Shown piece by piece: positions 36,069 to 48,285 of a stretch of 64,000 nt of DNA. Each line of letters begins with the position of its first letter. Position 1 is the first letter of the stretch. Source of the DNA: Physcomitrium patens (Eukaryota > Streptophyta > Bryopsida > Funariales > Funariaceae). A program made the translations under genes and the position numbers. The notes beneath the pieces are model-generated. The model searched no databases. It was not told the origin of the DNA and was given only the letters and a program-made list of their open reading frames with translations. Where the stretch lies: assembly GCF_000002425.4 (NCBI RefSeq), contig NC_037261.1:2030659-2094658 (forward strand). Direction: 5' to 3'.

Positions 36069-38330
36069 GAATCGTTATTCGGTACCGGATACTCCAAGTA
36101 GTCAAAAGTATTGCCATTGTTTTAGCATAGTACAGAAACGTTGCGATGTAATATCTGGAAACTGAGTTTGTCACAAGGGAGGTGAACCTTATTGGTGCCG
36201 CTCAAGCAATTTGATGAATACCACTTCACCTCGGGACAAGGCGATGTCTATGCGTTTCAGATATTTGATCTTTCTCATTACGATGACAGCATCTGATCGA
36301 CTTCATATTATTGCCATGTCTACATTACCATGTTCAACGCAACGAACAGGTTGCTGAAATGAACAGTTCTAGGTTGATTAATGATGCTTGGTTGAAGTTG
36401 CAGAGTGGCACACTAAGACGAGATTCTCGCAGCCTTGTATCTTTCTTATAAACACATAATTTCGTGATGAGCAAGGTACTGTCACTGAAGACAAAGACTT
36501 GGAGCAGCTGAACTCTATCAACCCTTTGAGTGAACTCCACACCCCTGACTACCAAAACACTGGATCTGTCAGTCTCAAACAGAGGAATCTAAAACCTACT
36601 GCTTCTCAAACAATCTCATCTCCGTTCGTTGACGATCTCGGTTTCTCCGACGCATGCACAGTTGTTTGGAATCTAGACTGTTCAACGCAACCACCGTAAA
36701 TCTGAAACTCAATTCTGGGCTCTTGGGGTAGAATGGCTCCTACTTGAAATCATGAAGGTGACCAGGAATGGAGAGCAAATGTACCAGCTGCCGGTGGTTA
36801 CGTCATTGTCATAAGCATCGTTGGATGCTTCTTCTGCGCGGCGTTCGTCGCGAGAGGTCCACCACCTCCTCGCGCTTCATGCTTCGCGTGTGGGTTCGCA
36901 GTCATCCATTCGTAGCGGCAATGAACATGAAATCATCCGCCTATAATTTGTCCATGCATCGTATTTGTTGCACATAGCGTTTGAGAAATGTCATTAGAAT
37001 ATTTTACTGCGTTAAAAATATGCATATGTAATGATATGTTATTGAGTAGCTACAACAACAGTTAGAATGAAGATATTCACCGATTTTATGTTTCAGTACA
37101 CTGTTTGTATGTAATTTTTCTTGTGAATTTTTAGAACCAGTTGTTTAACTTACAAACCAGTTTCGCCGAAACCAGCATCTGAAACTGCAGAAGTACCAAC
37201 AGTCCTCCACTTAGTAAAGGGATAGAGATGGAAACACGCACACATAATGGGCATGCTTGATCAAGTCAATTGGCAGAGACTCACGTTGCCAAGGCGTAGA
37301 ACTGTTGTCAATTGGGTTTGACAAAATCGAGCGCCATTTCAGCATCAAAGACTTTATCACAACTGGGATGGAGAGTGGACCAAGCTAAGTTCTCGTATCA
37401 CATAGTAGGGTAGGATATAAAGTGGAACTACTTTGATGTTTTAAAACCAGATTTTCGAAGAATCTTACAATACTTGTTATATATTTTCTGAAATATAAAA
37501 AGATGTGTTATAATCTGTGAAGGTACAACATGACTCGACCTGTTGCAACTGCTGACATCGGTGCTTTTCCACAAGGATTAACTGGCAAATGGCCGCTACT
37601 GTTACAGACTACGTGAAGAGCTACGGACTTGTATCTATATTAAACTGTTACTACGATTGTTCTCGAGACGGCCAGAGCCAGTTTGAGTAAAATAGTCGAC
37701 CAGAGCAATAGAAGTACCTCCATCTGCTGATTCCTTAGCTCAGCTCCCAGTAACCTACAGATCTCGCGCATATTTCCCGCTGTCAGGTCAAGAAACACAA
37801 CTACCAATCTAATATGAATGCACAGAAGAGCGTTCAGGTGACAGAGAGTAGATTGTCTCAAAATCAACCTCCGCTGACCCACTTCAAGAAGATGCACGTC
37901 ACTGCATCAAATCACACAACCCACATCGCAGAAGAAATATTCGATCGGCTCCCGTCGCAACGAAGACGATTCTTGCGACCGCAATCACACAGAAGGCAAC
38001 CAACAGGACCATATGCGAGTAAACGTCCCAAAACCAGAACAAAATTGAGCACGCATCAAGTCACGCAGCAGTGAACTCCCTTACCTTCCGCGTCACGATC
38101 GCAAGCTTCACTACACCGTTCTGTCGCAGCGCATTTGCAACTGCCGGTTAGAGAAATTCTCGGTGACTGCAGCAATTTCAATCATTCAAAGCCAGCGAAT
38201 AGGAAGGAACCGAAACATCCATAAAGTCGGGAATTCATATGCTCTAACGTCTCGCACTGATCGTGATTCTGGAGATTGGGTTTAAGCAGTCGCGGCGCCG
38301 TCGAGGTCCGCCATAGCTACTTGGGTGAAG
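36069..38330. other. GC-normal region without a supportable gene
   Basis: Follows the DUF4504-like stop, so the first few hundred bases are probably its 3' UTR. Short unassigned frames exist, e.g. a plus-strand 33-codon frame from 37589 (MAATVTDYVKSYG) and a minus-strand 85-codon frame at 37640-37897, but none has a recognisable domain or joins into a convincing spliced product. On the minus strand the end near 38310 starts an 11-codon frame MADLDGAATA, reminiscent of a leader. It could be a promoter, ncRNA or decayed gene. Confidence 0.4.
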
Positions 38331-39779
38331 GTCTTTCATGCAACAAGATATACACAAAAACACGCAAAAAAATCGACTAAGACACGCGTAGACTCACAAA
38401 AACAGAAAAAAACAAAAAAAATATATGATGTCCATTAGTTGTGTTGGTTTCATGCATAAATTGTCCATGAGGAAAGATTAAAGAATCTAAAGTATTATAA
38501 TATTAATGAGGTCCATAAAAATGTTTAAATAATGTTTAAAATTTTCAATATTAAAACTAAATGATGATTAGGTTAGTATTCTGCATCAGGTTTCTAAATA
38601 ACCACAATGTTATGTACTGTTGCAAAAATAATGATAATAATGATGATGAGCACATAAATTATAAATTGCTTGAAATAACTTTGTTAAATTTAACTTAGAA
38701 TGTGTGATTCTATTCTAATAAACTTTTTATTAAATTCACTTTATGATTTCAGAAAGAAATAGAAAACATAGTAGTGTATAATTGTAGTGGTGATTTGGTT
38801 GTAAGTCAACACATTTTAATTTATTAAATGGTTTTATTAAAAATCACAATCAAATTTTTAATATCAATATCAATATACAATTAAGTGGTATGCTTTTTAT
38901 ATTACATTTGGCATGTTAAGTTTGCAAGGTATGTCACATGTATGTATATTTTCAATCTTTTGTATTTAAAGTATTACTATACCTTTAAGTAGCACTTATA
39001 TTTGATTTGATTTGATTTTATATATTTACTAAAATTTAAAATATTTTTAAGTACTTTTTTGTAAAATATTTACTATAATAGATTATTATAATTTTTTAAA
39101 GTAACATTATTATTTTTAAAAAAAATACATAGATTTTAACTATATGCAATGTTTTTTAATTTTAATATTTTGTAATTTTATTTGTATTTTTATCAAATAT
39201 ATAAGCAATTATATTTATATTTAATGATTGGCATTACATCCTTCATTCAAACACTATAATAATTTATTTGAATTTATTGATTCTAATTTTTTTCATATAT
39301 AATAGATATTTATAAAATACAATAAAAAAGGAGTTAATTTTATTTCTCTTTTAAATATCAATATTGGCACTATTTAGTCTCTTGATAAAATTTAACATTC
39401 TTACCTTGTTTGTGTAAAATGGCTGATTTAGAATTGTCTCAATGATAAAAATATATAAAATAGTCATATGAAAAATAAATACATTTTTATAATACAACAC
39501 ATAAAATATTTCATGAATCTTAGATATTAAATAAATAAAAATTATATGTTCATTTAAAATAACAATAAAATAGAGTAATAAACATAAATCTTTTTATTAT
39601 TTACAAACTTATAGTATGTAAAGTATATTCATATTAAGCCAACATTATAATAAATAGCAACAATTTATAAAAAAAAATATAAAAAATTAATCAATTTTGT
39701 GCAATGCATAAAAGTTACACAAATAGAAAAAATACAAAGATCCACAAATAATTGCATATAAAGCAAACAAACAACAAAT
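38331..39779. other. AT-rich intergenic DNA
   Basis: Nothing recognised beyond poly-A/T runs. Confidence 0.55.
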
Positions 39780-41000
39780 GGATTCCATTAGAGAGAATTT
39801 TTTATTATTTGATAAGATGGCAACATAGAGATAAAGGAAAAAAGCGAGATAGAGTAAAAATGAAAGAGATCACAAACCTTGTTAGTTTAGAATGTGCTAC
39901 AAGTACAAATCAAGAATCAAAATAAGAGTTAAGTGAGGCGGAAGTACAAGTATTGATTGCCTACAATGTCAAGTATTTATAATTAATATACATACATAAA
40001 CGTAAGTTAGTAAAAGATATGTGGGATGCTTTAGCTAAGATCTCTAAGCCATCTAGGATCATTAATTAGAGCATTTTAAGTAACAATCTTGGATATGTTG
40101 ATGGAAAATCTATAAAAAAATTTCTTGATAAAATCTTTAACTTTAGAGATTAATACATTTAATTTGATGGTTAAAGAAACAAACTAAGTTTGGCATTTTT
40201 TGTACTTATTGCATTGCTAGAGTCATAGAATTTGTTTTTTTCATCAATTGCATTAAAGCAACAAGAAGAGATTACAAAAGAAGTTGTATGATCTATACTC
40301 TTTGAGAAAGAAATGCTTAAAAAAAATAAAAAAAATAAAAAAACTCTATATTTTTTACCTTAGTAATGCATGAAGAAGTGAAATAATCCTTGAAGAATCA
40401 TCATCTACAACATAAGCAAAAACCAATGATTAATAAGTCTAGAAGTAGTTTTAGAACTTGCAAAAAAAATGGACATTAGCATAGTGATGTAAAGTCTCAT
40501 ACAACAAATAGAGGTAATACAATAAGTGCTAATATTATTGTTCTCTTAATTCAAGAAGTATCATGATAGTCACAAACAATAATTGTATTTTTTTTTCAAT
40601 TATGCCATTATCTTTGCATTGATAGTACAACAAATATACACATCTAAGAAGATAGGAGTAATCTTCTCAACTTCAATGAAAATGCAACCATCCAACTTTG
40701 GTGCTATAGTAGTAGAATCAACAAATTACAAGATTCAAGTAGGATGCAACTCATAGTTTTAAATCAAAAATAAATAAATAAATAAATACATTCTTACAAT
40801 TGTAAAGCACATACATTGGGTTTGTAGAAAATGTCTTATATTCTTATCAATTGCAACCTTGTACAAGAACAATTATTGGTTTAGATTGAATAACAATGGA
40901 ATTGATTAGATCCTTCCTTCAGATGACTTACTCAAGCAAGGTATGCTCAACAATAAAACTTATCTTATGTCTTTTGATATTAAGAAAGTTGTTATAATTT
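39780..41000 (+). mobile_element. Decayed Copia-type gag fragment
   Basis: Plus-strand sequence resembling Copia gag: a 'KDMWDALAKIS' block at about 40015-40050 and a zinc-knuckle relic CKKNGH-x-HSD near 40458-40495. Frameshifts and stops throughout; no LTR recognised. Family assignment rests on these short blocks. Confidence 0.45.
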
Positions 41001-41274
41001 ATACTTCATCTATTTAAAGTCTTATGCTCATTAAATAGTATCAAGCATTAATACATGCTTTAATCTATACTTAATATGATAAATAGAACAGATGAATAGT
41101 ATCCAAAGATTGAAGATCAAGAATAAAAAGATAAGATATCTACATGTAAATTGTTTTAAAATCTAGTTACTAGAGAATAATTAGAAGAGATGTGTTGTTA
41201 TATTATACAAAGTTTTGTTTGAGAATGCATCAAGCACTTGGCTATGAAAAATAAATTAGAAATTGTAATAACAA

Positions 41275-41755
41275 GATCTTAATAATCCTAATAGAGTTCT
41301 AAATAAATCTTAATTAAACTTCAATTTTTTTAATCAAATCTTAATCAAATCCAAATAAATTCTTAAAGAAATTATAAAAGAAACATAAAAATATCTTAAA
41401 GAATTTTTTAAAGAAATCATAAAGAACTTTACAAAAAAAAACCTAAAAAATTAATAAAAAATCTAAAAGAAATATCAAAATAATTTAAAGTACTAAATAT
41501 AGAAATATTAAAAAAAATTTAAAAAATCCTAACCAAAATCTAAGTAAATCCTAATCAAATTCTAATATAATTCTAAAATAATTCTTATGAAATCTTAAAA
41601 AAATCCTAATAAAATCCTAAAATAAATCTTAAGTAAATCTTAATTCAATTCTAATAAAATCTTAATAAAATTCTAAATCCTAAATTAAATTCTAATTAAA
41701 TCTTAATCAAATCTTAAATCCTAAAAAAATCATTAGTCAATCCTACATTAGATTA
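41275..41755 (+). repeat. Degenerate short-period tandem array (AAATCCTAAT-like)
   Basis: About 480 bp consisting of variants of a roughly 10-12 base unit (AAATCYTAATCA, AAATTCTAAT, AAATCTTAA). Period and sequence vary, mostly by C/T changes. It resembles a decayed minisatellite. The CCTAA content recalls the plant telomere unit CCCTAAA, but the 7-base period is not kept. Confidence 0.6.
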
Positions 41756-42124
41756 AAATCTCAATAACAAATAATTTCATTATAAATTTTGACTCAATTT
41801 TTTTATACATATCTATTATTTAGTTGAAAATAAGCACAAAAAACATGAAGAAGATTGAACTTACCAAATAGAAGATAATCTCCATAATCCACTTAGATGT
41901 TGGGGGGTCTCTTTTTCCAAACTTGATGCCAACTTCCTAGTGCCAATACCTCTTGATGTTATACTCTAATTGCTATTAACTTTTATAAAGTTATTAAAAA
42001 TCAAGTCTATTACTTGTATAAAAAAAAAATTCAATCCAACTAGTAGATTATTGTAAATCTTAGAAATCTTCATTGATCCTAAAAACTCCAATTCTTAAGA
42101 CCCTAATACTTTGAATTTAAATAA
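41756..42124. other. AT-rich spacer
   Basis: Nothing recognised before the outer solo LTR. Confidence 0.5.
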
Positions 42125-42490
42125 CCTTCTCTCACGGACATATATAATTACCTCAATAGTTACTTATATGATTAAGTAGAAGTAGGTAAAATAGAATAAT
42201 TTCATAAAGTCTTCTAGAGAAGCTTCGAAGAAGCTTTATAGAAGTAGTTTTGACTTTAGATGTCTTCGAAGGTTTGAAACTTGGCCAAAAAGCTAACCAT
42301 AAATTGGTAGCTTGTGGAACAAATTACCTCTATGTAGTAGCTTGTGGAACAAGCCAACTACGTGGCACATACATAGATAACATGCATTGCAAGATAAGAT
42401 ATGTGGCTAGCAAAGTCAACACATGTTGGAGGTCCTATAGGACATCGCCACGTAGCTCTTAGTTAAATAGTATATATGGAGGCAAGAGTG

Positions 42491-43031
42491 TGTCAAGGAC
42501 AAGAACTCGATGAAAAAATAATTCAGACAAGTGAGCCTTCACTCAAAGAGAGATAACAAAATATATATAAACAAGGATATATATTGAAAGAGAAACTGGA
42601 ATGGCTATTGCCAAAAGACAAGAAAACTAAAGACCCTTGAAACTAGACTAGAAGCAAAAAAAGAGTTGACAAGAGTGAAGAAGCCTTCACTCTTGTCTCT
42701 ATATATACTATCTAACTAGGGGCTACGTGGTGACGTTCTATAGGACCTCCAATATGTGTTGACTTTGTAGGACATATGCCTTGACTTACAAGGCAAGTTT
42801 TTCTACGTGTGGGCTACATAGTTAGCTTGATCTTCAAGCTAACAACATGTGTGGCACATGGCCAACTTGTTGACCACATTTCTAATCCAAAAAGTCAATT
42901 AAAGACACCTATGAAGTCAAAGTAGTATCTATAAAGCTTCTAAGAAGCTTCTATATTAAATACTATAGAATTAACTTACTTTTACCTATTTGTATATATA
43001 ATTACTAGCTTATATGATTATATCCGTGACA
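42491..43031 (-). repeat. Chromovirus 3' LTR (541 bp)
   Basis: TG...CA termini; pairs with 48286-48845. It lacks a 19-20 bp segment (a CTTTTACTTACTTCTACCTA-like block) present near the other LTR's end. Confidence 0.9.
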
Positions 43032-43044
43032 TTACCCCCCCATC
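43032..43044 (-). other. Polypurine tract of the chromovirus
   Basis: On the minus strand GATGGGGGGGTAA directly precedes the 3' LTR, where plus-strand DNA synthesis of LTR elements is primed. Confidence 0.7.
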
Positions 43045-43138
43045 TAGGGACGAGTTCTACGAGGAGCGGTCATCATATGTTGAGGAAATCTATGATATGA
43101 CGAATTGTATTTGTCACATACTTTGATCTTTGTTCTCT

Positions 43139-43495
43139 TTAAAGATGATTGATAGGGTCTCTCAACCATCGGAAGTATCCCATACCAGGGCGGAAAGACC
43201 ACCCAGTTATTTGATCATTGTTGAGGCCTTCATAACTTCCTTCGAATAGAATATTTGGAACACCATCAGAAGTTGTTTCTACTTCTAGCACAATCACCAA
43301 ACATCGGGAGTCCCTTCCCAAATTGTGATACCAAACGCGTTGTATCTCGCCATCTATTCGAGGAAGAACATGTCGATCTTGAAGATCTTCATCTCGATTG
43401 CGTCGTCTTGAAGGTTGTGACAATCGTAATATCTCATCCGACAGGTCAGCAAATGAAGGTTCTTGAGTCGAATCCGTTGGTTGTTGGTTCTCCAT
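43139..43495 (-). CDS. Extra frame between chromodomain and 3' LTR, unknown product
   Basis: An intact 118-codon frame with a true ATG (MENQQPTDSTQEPSFADLSD), beginning 94 bases after the stop of the chromodomain frame and ending about 107 bases before the 3' LTR. The N-terminal 35 residues are acidic/polar, followed by a basic RRRNRDED stretch. The remainder is compact, with VWYHNLGRDSRCLVIVLEV, ILFEGSYEGLNNDQITGW and GMGYFRWLRDP, and alternating hydrophobic residues suggesting a beta-rich fold. I recognise no family. A decayed counterpart occurs at 3440-3790 in the same place relative to another chromodomain, so it is part of the element, not an accident of one copy. It may be a separate accessory protein or a formerly fused integrase tail. 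Confidence 0.6.
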   Translation of the reverse strand: MENQQPTDSTQEPSFADLSDEILRLSQPSRRRNRDEDLQDRHVLPRIDGEIQRVWYHNLGRDSRCLVIVLEVETTSDGVPNILFEGSYEGLNNDQITGWSFRPGMGYFRWLRDPINHL

Positions 43496-43589
43496 CTCTT
43501 GAGCGTCACTACTACAAAGAAGTTATGAACAAGAATTGAAAGTAGAATGTTATCTTGCCTAGATGTTGTTTCTTTTATAAAGAAGGTTT

Positions 43590-43877
43590 TCATCTTGATT
43601 TTGATGGATGTCGTCGATGAAAAGCCTCCACCGTCTTTGCTGCATTTACAAGATTCTTTATTGGCTCCCATGTGCATTCACTAATACCATATCCGTGCCA
43701 ATGGACAAGATATTCTAATTTATTTCGGCGCCACCTTGAATCTAAGACTTCTTCTACCTCAAACTCTTCATTATTGTCCACTTCTACAGGAGGAGGTAGA
43801 GCTTGTCGTCTTCTTGGTATGTCCACTGTCTTGTATGGTTCAAGAAGAGACACGTGGAATACTGGATGGATTTTCAT
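43590..43877 (-). pseudogene. Chromovirus integrase C-terminus with chromodomain
   Basis: A 95-codon piece: HPVFHVSLLEPY is the conserved end of Ty3 integrases, followed by a proline-rich linker and a chromodomain (VEEVLDSRWRRNKLEYLVHW, GYGISECTWEPIKNL). The chromodomain defines chromoviruses and is thought to direct integration to particular chromatin. The piece is cut off from the integrase core by disruptions between 43877 and 43947. Confidence 0.85.
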
Positions 43878-43946
43878 TGACTCCGGTAGATGTAAACGAT
43901 ATGCAATTGGATTGATTTGTGCAGAAATAGAAAATGGTCCCAGCCT

Positions 43947-45038
43947 TCAATAGTCCAACTTGTCACAAAGACGAGTGGTTTTGATATTGCGACGAAGTAG
44001 CCATACCTTATCATCCAAGACGAATGATGGTTGTTCCTTTTGATAGACATCCGCATTGACCTTTTGTTGTTCTTGAGTCTCTTTTAACTGCACCTTCATC
44101 GTTGCATGTAGCTCTGATAAATGAATTGCCAAATCTTTCGCAGCAAGATTATCAACTTTTAAAAAGTCAAAAGTATCAAGTCGTAGATGATAATCATAAT
44201 TAGCAAAGAAAGATGTTTGTTTTGTAGAAGAATGTATCGTGTTATTGTAAGCAAACTCTACAAATGGCAAAAGACTTGTCCAATCATCTTGTTGGTAATT
44301 AATGGTACATCTTAAATATTGCTCCAAAACTTGATTAACACGCTCCGTTTGTCCATCAATTTGAGGATGGAATGCCAAAGATAGTTTTATATCCTCTTTA
44401 AGAAACTTCAAAAGAGTCTACAAAAATCTTGATACAAATTGAGTTCCCCTATCTGATATAATATCCTTGGGTAATCCATGATAGCGATAGATATTGTCAA
44501 AAAAGAGCTTAGCTATTTCTTCACTTGTGATAGATTTTGTACATGGTACAAAATGTGCCATCTTGGTAAAACGATCTACTATCACAAATATAGAGTCATA
44601 AGAACCTGAGATTGGAAGATCCGTGATGAAGTCCATAGAAACAGAAGACCATGGTTGTTCTGGAATAGGTAATGGCTGAAGAAGTCCAAAAGGTCGATGA
44701 CGAGGAGTTTTCGATCTTGAGCAAACATCATATGATTGTACAAAATCTTTAACTGCCTTCCACATTTGAGGCCACCAAAAATCCCTAGATATCAGCTCCA
44801 AAGTCTTATTATATCCAAAATGTCTTGTTGCTCGGAAGTCGTGATGAGCTTGAAGAACACGTAAATGTGCTTTTCCTTCTGGAACATATAGGTGTCCTTC
44901 GAAATAGAGTAGATTGTTCTTGAATTCAAATTTAGAGGGATCATGAGATTTAGAAGAATTATTCTTGATATCATGAACAAGAAGGTCTAAAGACATACTT
45001 AACTGGACTTGCTTAAGAAAAGTTAAATCAACAGTCAA
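43947..45038 (-). pseudogene. Chromovirus integrase (two pieces)
   Basis: Frames 44418-45038 and 43947-44411. The first has the N-terminal zinc region (AHHDFRATRHFGYNKTLELI, then SYDVCSRSK, where the first Cys of C-x2-C is Tyr) and the core start (SSVSMDFITDLPISGSYDSI, IVDRFTKMAHFVP, then ISDRGTQFVS). The second supplies the core end (LSLAFHPQIDGQTERVNQVL), including the catalytic-type Glu. A disruption at about 44412-44417 separates them. Confidence 0.85.
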
Positions 45039-45053
45039 TATTGATTTTATTGC

Positions 45054-47231
45054 TCAAAGATGAAATTGCTTCAACTTCAAGAGAACCGTTCTTTGTTGCT
45101 CAAAAGCTCCATCTCCTTCTTTTGGTGCAAGATCAAAACGTCTAGACAAGGCATCGGATAAACCTTGTTGTTTTCCTGGCTGATAAGTGATGATGAACTC
45201 GAATCTTGATAAAAACATGCTCCAACAAGCTTGGCAACAATTTAATACGCGTGCTGACATAAAATATTTGAGGTTCTTGTGATCCGTATACACGGTGACT
45301 AGACTGGAAGCGCCTTCTAGATAATGATGCCATTCTTGAAAAGAATCCATAATTGTAAGAAGTTCTTTGTTGTGGATCTCATAATTGATTTCTGCTGTTG
45401 AGAATTTTCTTGAATGAAAGGCTACTGGATGAAGTTTGTCATCTATTCCCATTTGTGATAAAATCACACTCAGAGCAAAGTCCAATGCATTTGTTTCCAT
45501 AAAGAATGCTTTGAAAAAATCAACACGATACAAGATTGGTGCAAAAATAAATGCTGTCTTCAAAGATTCAAAAGTAACTTCCGCTTCTTGATTCCATTGG
45601 AGTTTGTCTTTACAAGTCAAACATGTAAGTGGAGCTGCAACTCGAGAGAAGTCTTTGATGAAGATCCGATAGTAGTTGGCAAATCCCAAAAAACATTGGA
45701 CATCTCTTACCGTTTTTGGGATCTTCTAGTCTATAGTAGTTTGAACTTTCTTAGAATCCATCATAAGTCCATCATTTGAAATGATGTAACCTAAGAAATC
45801 GACTTGAGTAGTGTGGAATACACACTTTTCTAGCTTCGCATAGAGTCCTGCATCTCTTAATTTTTGTAACACACGACAAACATGAAGTTCATGTTCTTCT
45901 GGATTCTTAGAATAGATCAAGATGTCGTCTAGATAACAGACTACAAAATCGTCCAAAAACTCTCGAAAAATATTATTCATTAAATGTTGAAAAGCTGCTC
46001 GTGCATTTGTAAGTCCAAAAGACATGACGTTGTATTCAAAATGTCCATACCTAGTTCGAAACACAGTCTTCCATTCATCTCCTTCTTTGATGCATACTAG
46101 ATTGTATGTTCTCCGAAGATCTATTTTTGTATAGATCTTAGCTTGATTCAGCTGATCAAGAAGTCCAAATATTAAAGGTAGTGGATACCTATTCTTGATG
46201 GTAATCTTGTTGAGTCCTCGATAATCAACACACATCCGCAATGATCCATCTTTTTTCTTCACAAATAGAATTGGAGCTCCTGCCGGAGATTTAGAATGGC
46301 GTATGAAATTCTTGGCTAGATTTTCTTCAATATACTCCTTGAGTTCAGCCAACTCATTTTGTAATAAATTGTAGATTGGTCCGATTGGCGGTTGTGCTCC
46401 TTCTTGAAGGTCAATTGAGCAATCATAGGGACGATGTTCCGGGAGTGTAACCGCATTCTTTTTTTTGAATACATCTTGAAATTCTTGATATTGGCTTGGA
46501 ATGCTACTTGAAGTCTTTTCACTAGTAGAAACGGGTGTGGCATAAATAATATATGGTGATTCTTTCATAGTAACATGCAAGAAAGCTTTTGCACCTATAA
46601 ATACGGGTTTAATTGAACTGGACTTATGACTCTCTACTTGATTAACTACACTGTTACTTATACTTTTAGAGAAAGTAAGAGTTTGGAAAATCCATTCTAT
46701 TTGAGGGTTGTATTTTTCTAACCACGATAAACCTAAAATGACTAGATTAGAGGGAGATCTAATGATATTAAATACTACAAAACTATTATGACTATTGATT
46801 ATTACTTCTATAGGAAGGGTTTCGTGAGTAATATCTCCAGAAGACAATGGACGACTATCTATGACTTCTACATGAATAGGTTTAGTTTTTTTTACTAAAG
46901 ATATGCTATGTCTTTTAGTAAATTCTTCATCTAAAAAATACGTTGAGGCTCCTGAAACTAACAAGGCAGAGACTTTGTAATGTTTAGGTCCTAAAATAAC
47001 ATTTAATGTAATATAAGGAGAAGGCTCTGAGGAGAGAATAGGACCTTTACTAGATGTTGTATAAGGTTTCAGCCGCACGGTCCCTATTGTAGCTGGACAA
47101 ACTCGTTTTTCGACATATTGTCTTCTTTCACAGCCATACTCCTCATTTTGTGATTGCGTTGTTTCTTTGGATAATGTTGAAGAGTGTGCTTTGGTTCTCC
47201 ACAATATAAACATAATCCTTCTTGACGACAA
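45054..47231 (-). pseudogene. Chromovirus protease, reverse transcriptase and RNase H (two pieces)
   Basis: 45726-47231 (501 codons) holds the protease region (KVSALLVSGASTYFLDEEF, catalytic Asp replaced by Val) and RT: RPYDCSIDLQEGAQPPIGPI, KKDGSLRMCVDYRGLNKI, KNRYPLP and the YLDDILIYS active site. 45054-45689 continues with the RT connection and RNase H (MGFANYYRIFIKDFS, DALDFALSVILSQ, VYTDHKNLKYF, YQPGKQQGLSDALSR). A stop near 45690-45725 separates them. Domain order is canonical Ty3. Confidence 0.88.
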
Positions 47232-48071
47232 CGAGTCTTTTCTTGCTCAGTAAGAGATTTGAAACGTACTGCATCAATTTGCATATCCTCTACCTTCGAA
47301 TGTATGTGTTGAAGAGGTGTTGGTATTGCCATTGAATTAAAGTAACGTTGAGGTCCACTTGTACGGTTCTCAGATCAGAATTCAAAAAGGCGATTGTCGC
47401 ACTTCACAGCAAAGTCAATTGCTTGACTCACTGTTTGACGATTAGATAAGTTGAGCATTAACTTTTTTATCTCATATTGTAATCCATAGAGCATCATCCC
47501 ACTTGATATCAATTGCAAGTTGTCGAAATTGTGAAGCGTATAACATTACTGATCGATTACCTTGTCGTAAAATATGAATCTTATTGGTTGCAACACGAAT
47601 TGCATCATGTTTTCCATACATGGATCGAAACTCTGCCAAAAAAGCATCTAGATTATCCAATATTGGATCTCGTCGTTCAAGAAAAGATGAAAACCACGAT
47701 AGTGCTGAATCTGAAAGAAGCATACCAATGAATCTAACTTACGATCCTGGAGTTGCATAGCTTTGGAATTGAAATTCAATCACAAGTTGCACTTGATTGA
47801 TAAATCCTCAAAACTTGGAGCTGGTGCCATCAAACTTCTCGGGTAGGGCAATTCTTGGTTCTCTAACATTTGAAGGGTGTTCCACCATAGGAGAAAGGAC
47901 ATGGTTTGGTGCAAATGTTGAAGCAGCTCTAACCATTTCTATATCTTTACTTCTTGCCAATCTTATTGTTCCTTGTGGTGGTAAATTGAGTTGATGCATC
48001 GTAAGCATTAACTCCCTCAATTGCTTTTGCATTTGTGCCATTGCACTGTTCATTTCAACAAGTTCTGCCAT
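47084..48071 (-). pseudogene. Chromovirus gag (broken)
   Basis: ATG at 48071, with coiled-coil-like MNSAMAQMQKQLRELMLTMHQ, then RIALPEKFDGTSSKF (47808-48071). It is continued by 47472-47723 (SALSWFSSFLERRDP, DAFLAEFRSMYG) and 47084-47332, which has the zinc knuckle CLYCGEPKHTLQHY (last Cys changed to Tyr). Several stops/frameshifts separate the pieces. The product would have been the capsid/nucleocapsid polyprotein. Confidence 0.75.
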
Positions 48072-48249
48072 GATAACACTTAGAAGAGAGAAGATGTCTA
48101 ATATCGCTCAAGACAAATAGAAGAGAGGACTTGAGAACAAAGAAAATACTAAGGACAATATCAGTTTAGAAGAGGGTAATCCGCAACTTCTAATATGCTT
48201 ATATCTTATCAAGAAAAAAGAGGTAATCCACTTTTAATCAAGATTAGAG

Positions 48250-48266
48250 AAAGCTCTGATATTGTA
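48250..48266 (-). other. Possible primer binding site (initiator tRNA-Met type)
   Basis: Minus-strand CAATATCAGAGC resembles the usual plant PBS TGGTATCAGAGC (9 of 12). It is displaced about 20 bases from the LTR end instead of adjoining it, so assignment is tentative. Confidence 0.35.
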
Positions 48267-48285
48267 GGTGTACTCTTGTCAATCT

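Noticed and set aside
37640..37897. Minus-strand 85-codon frame
   Set aside because: No family features, and attempts to link it with nearby splice sites gave no consistent protein.
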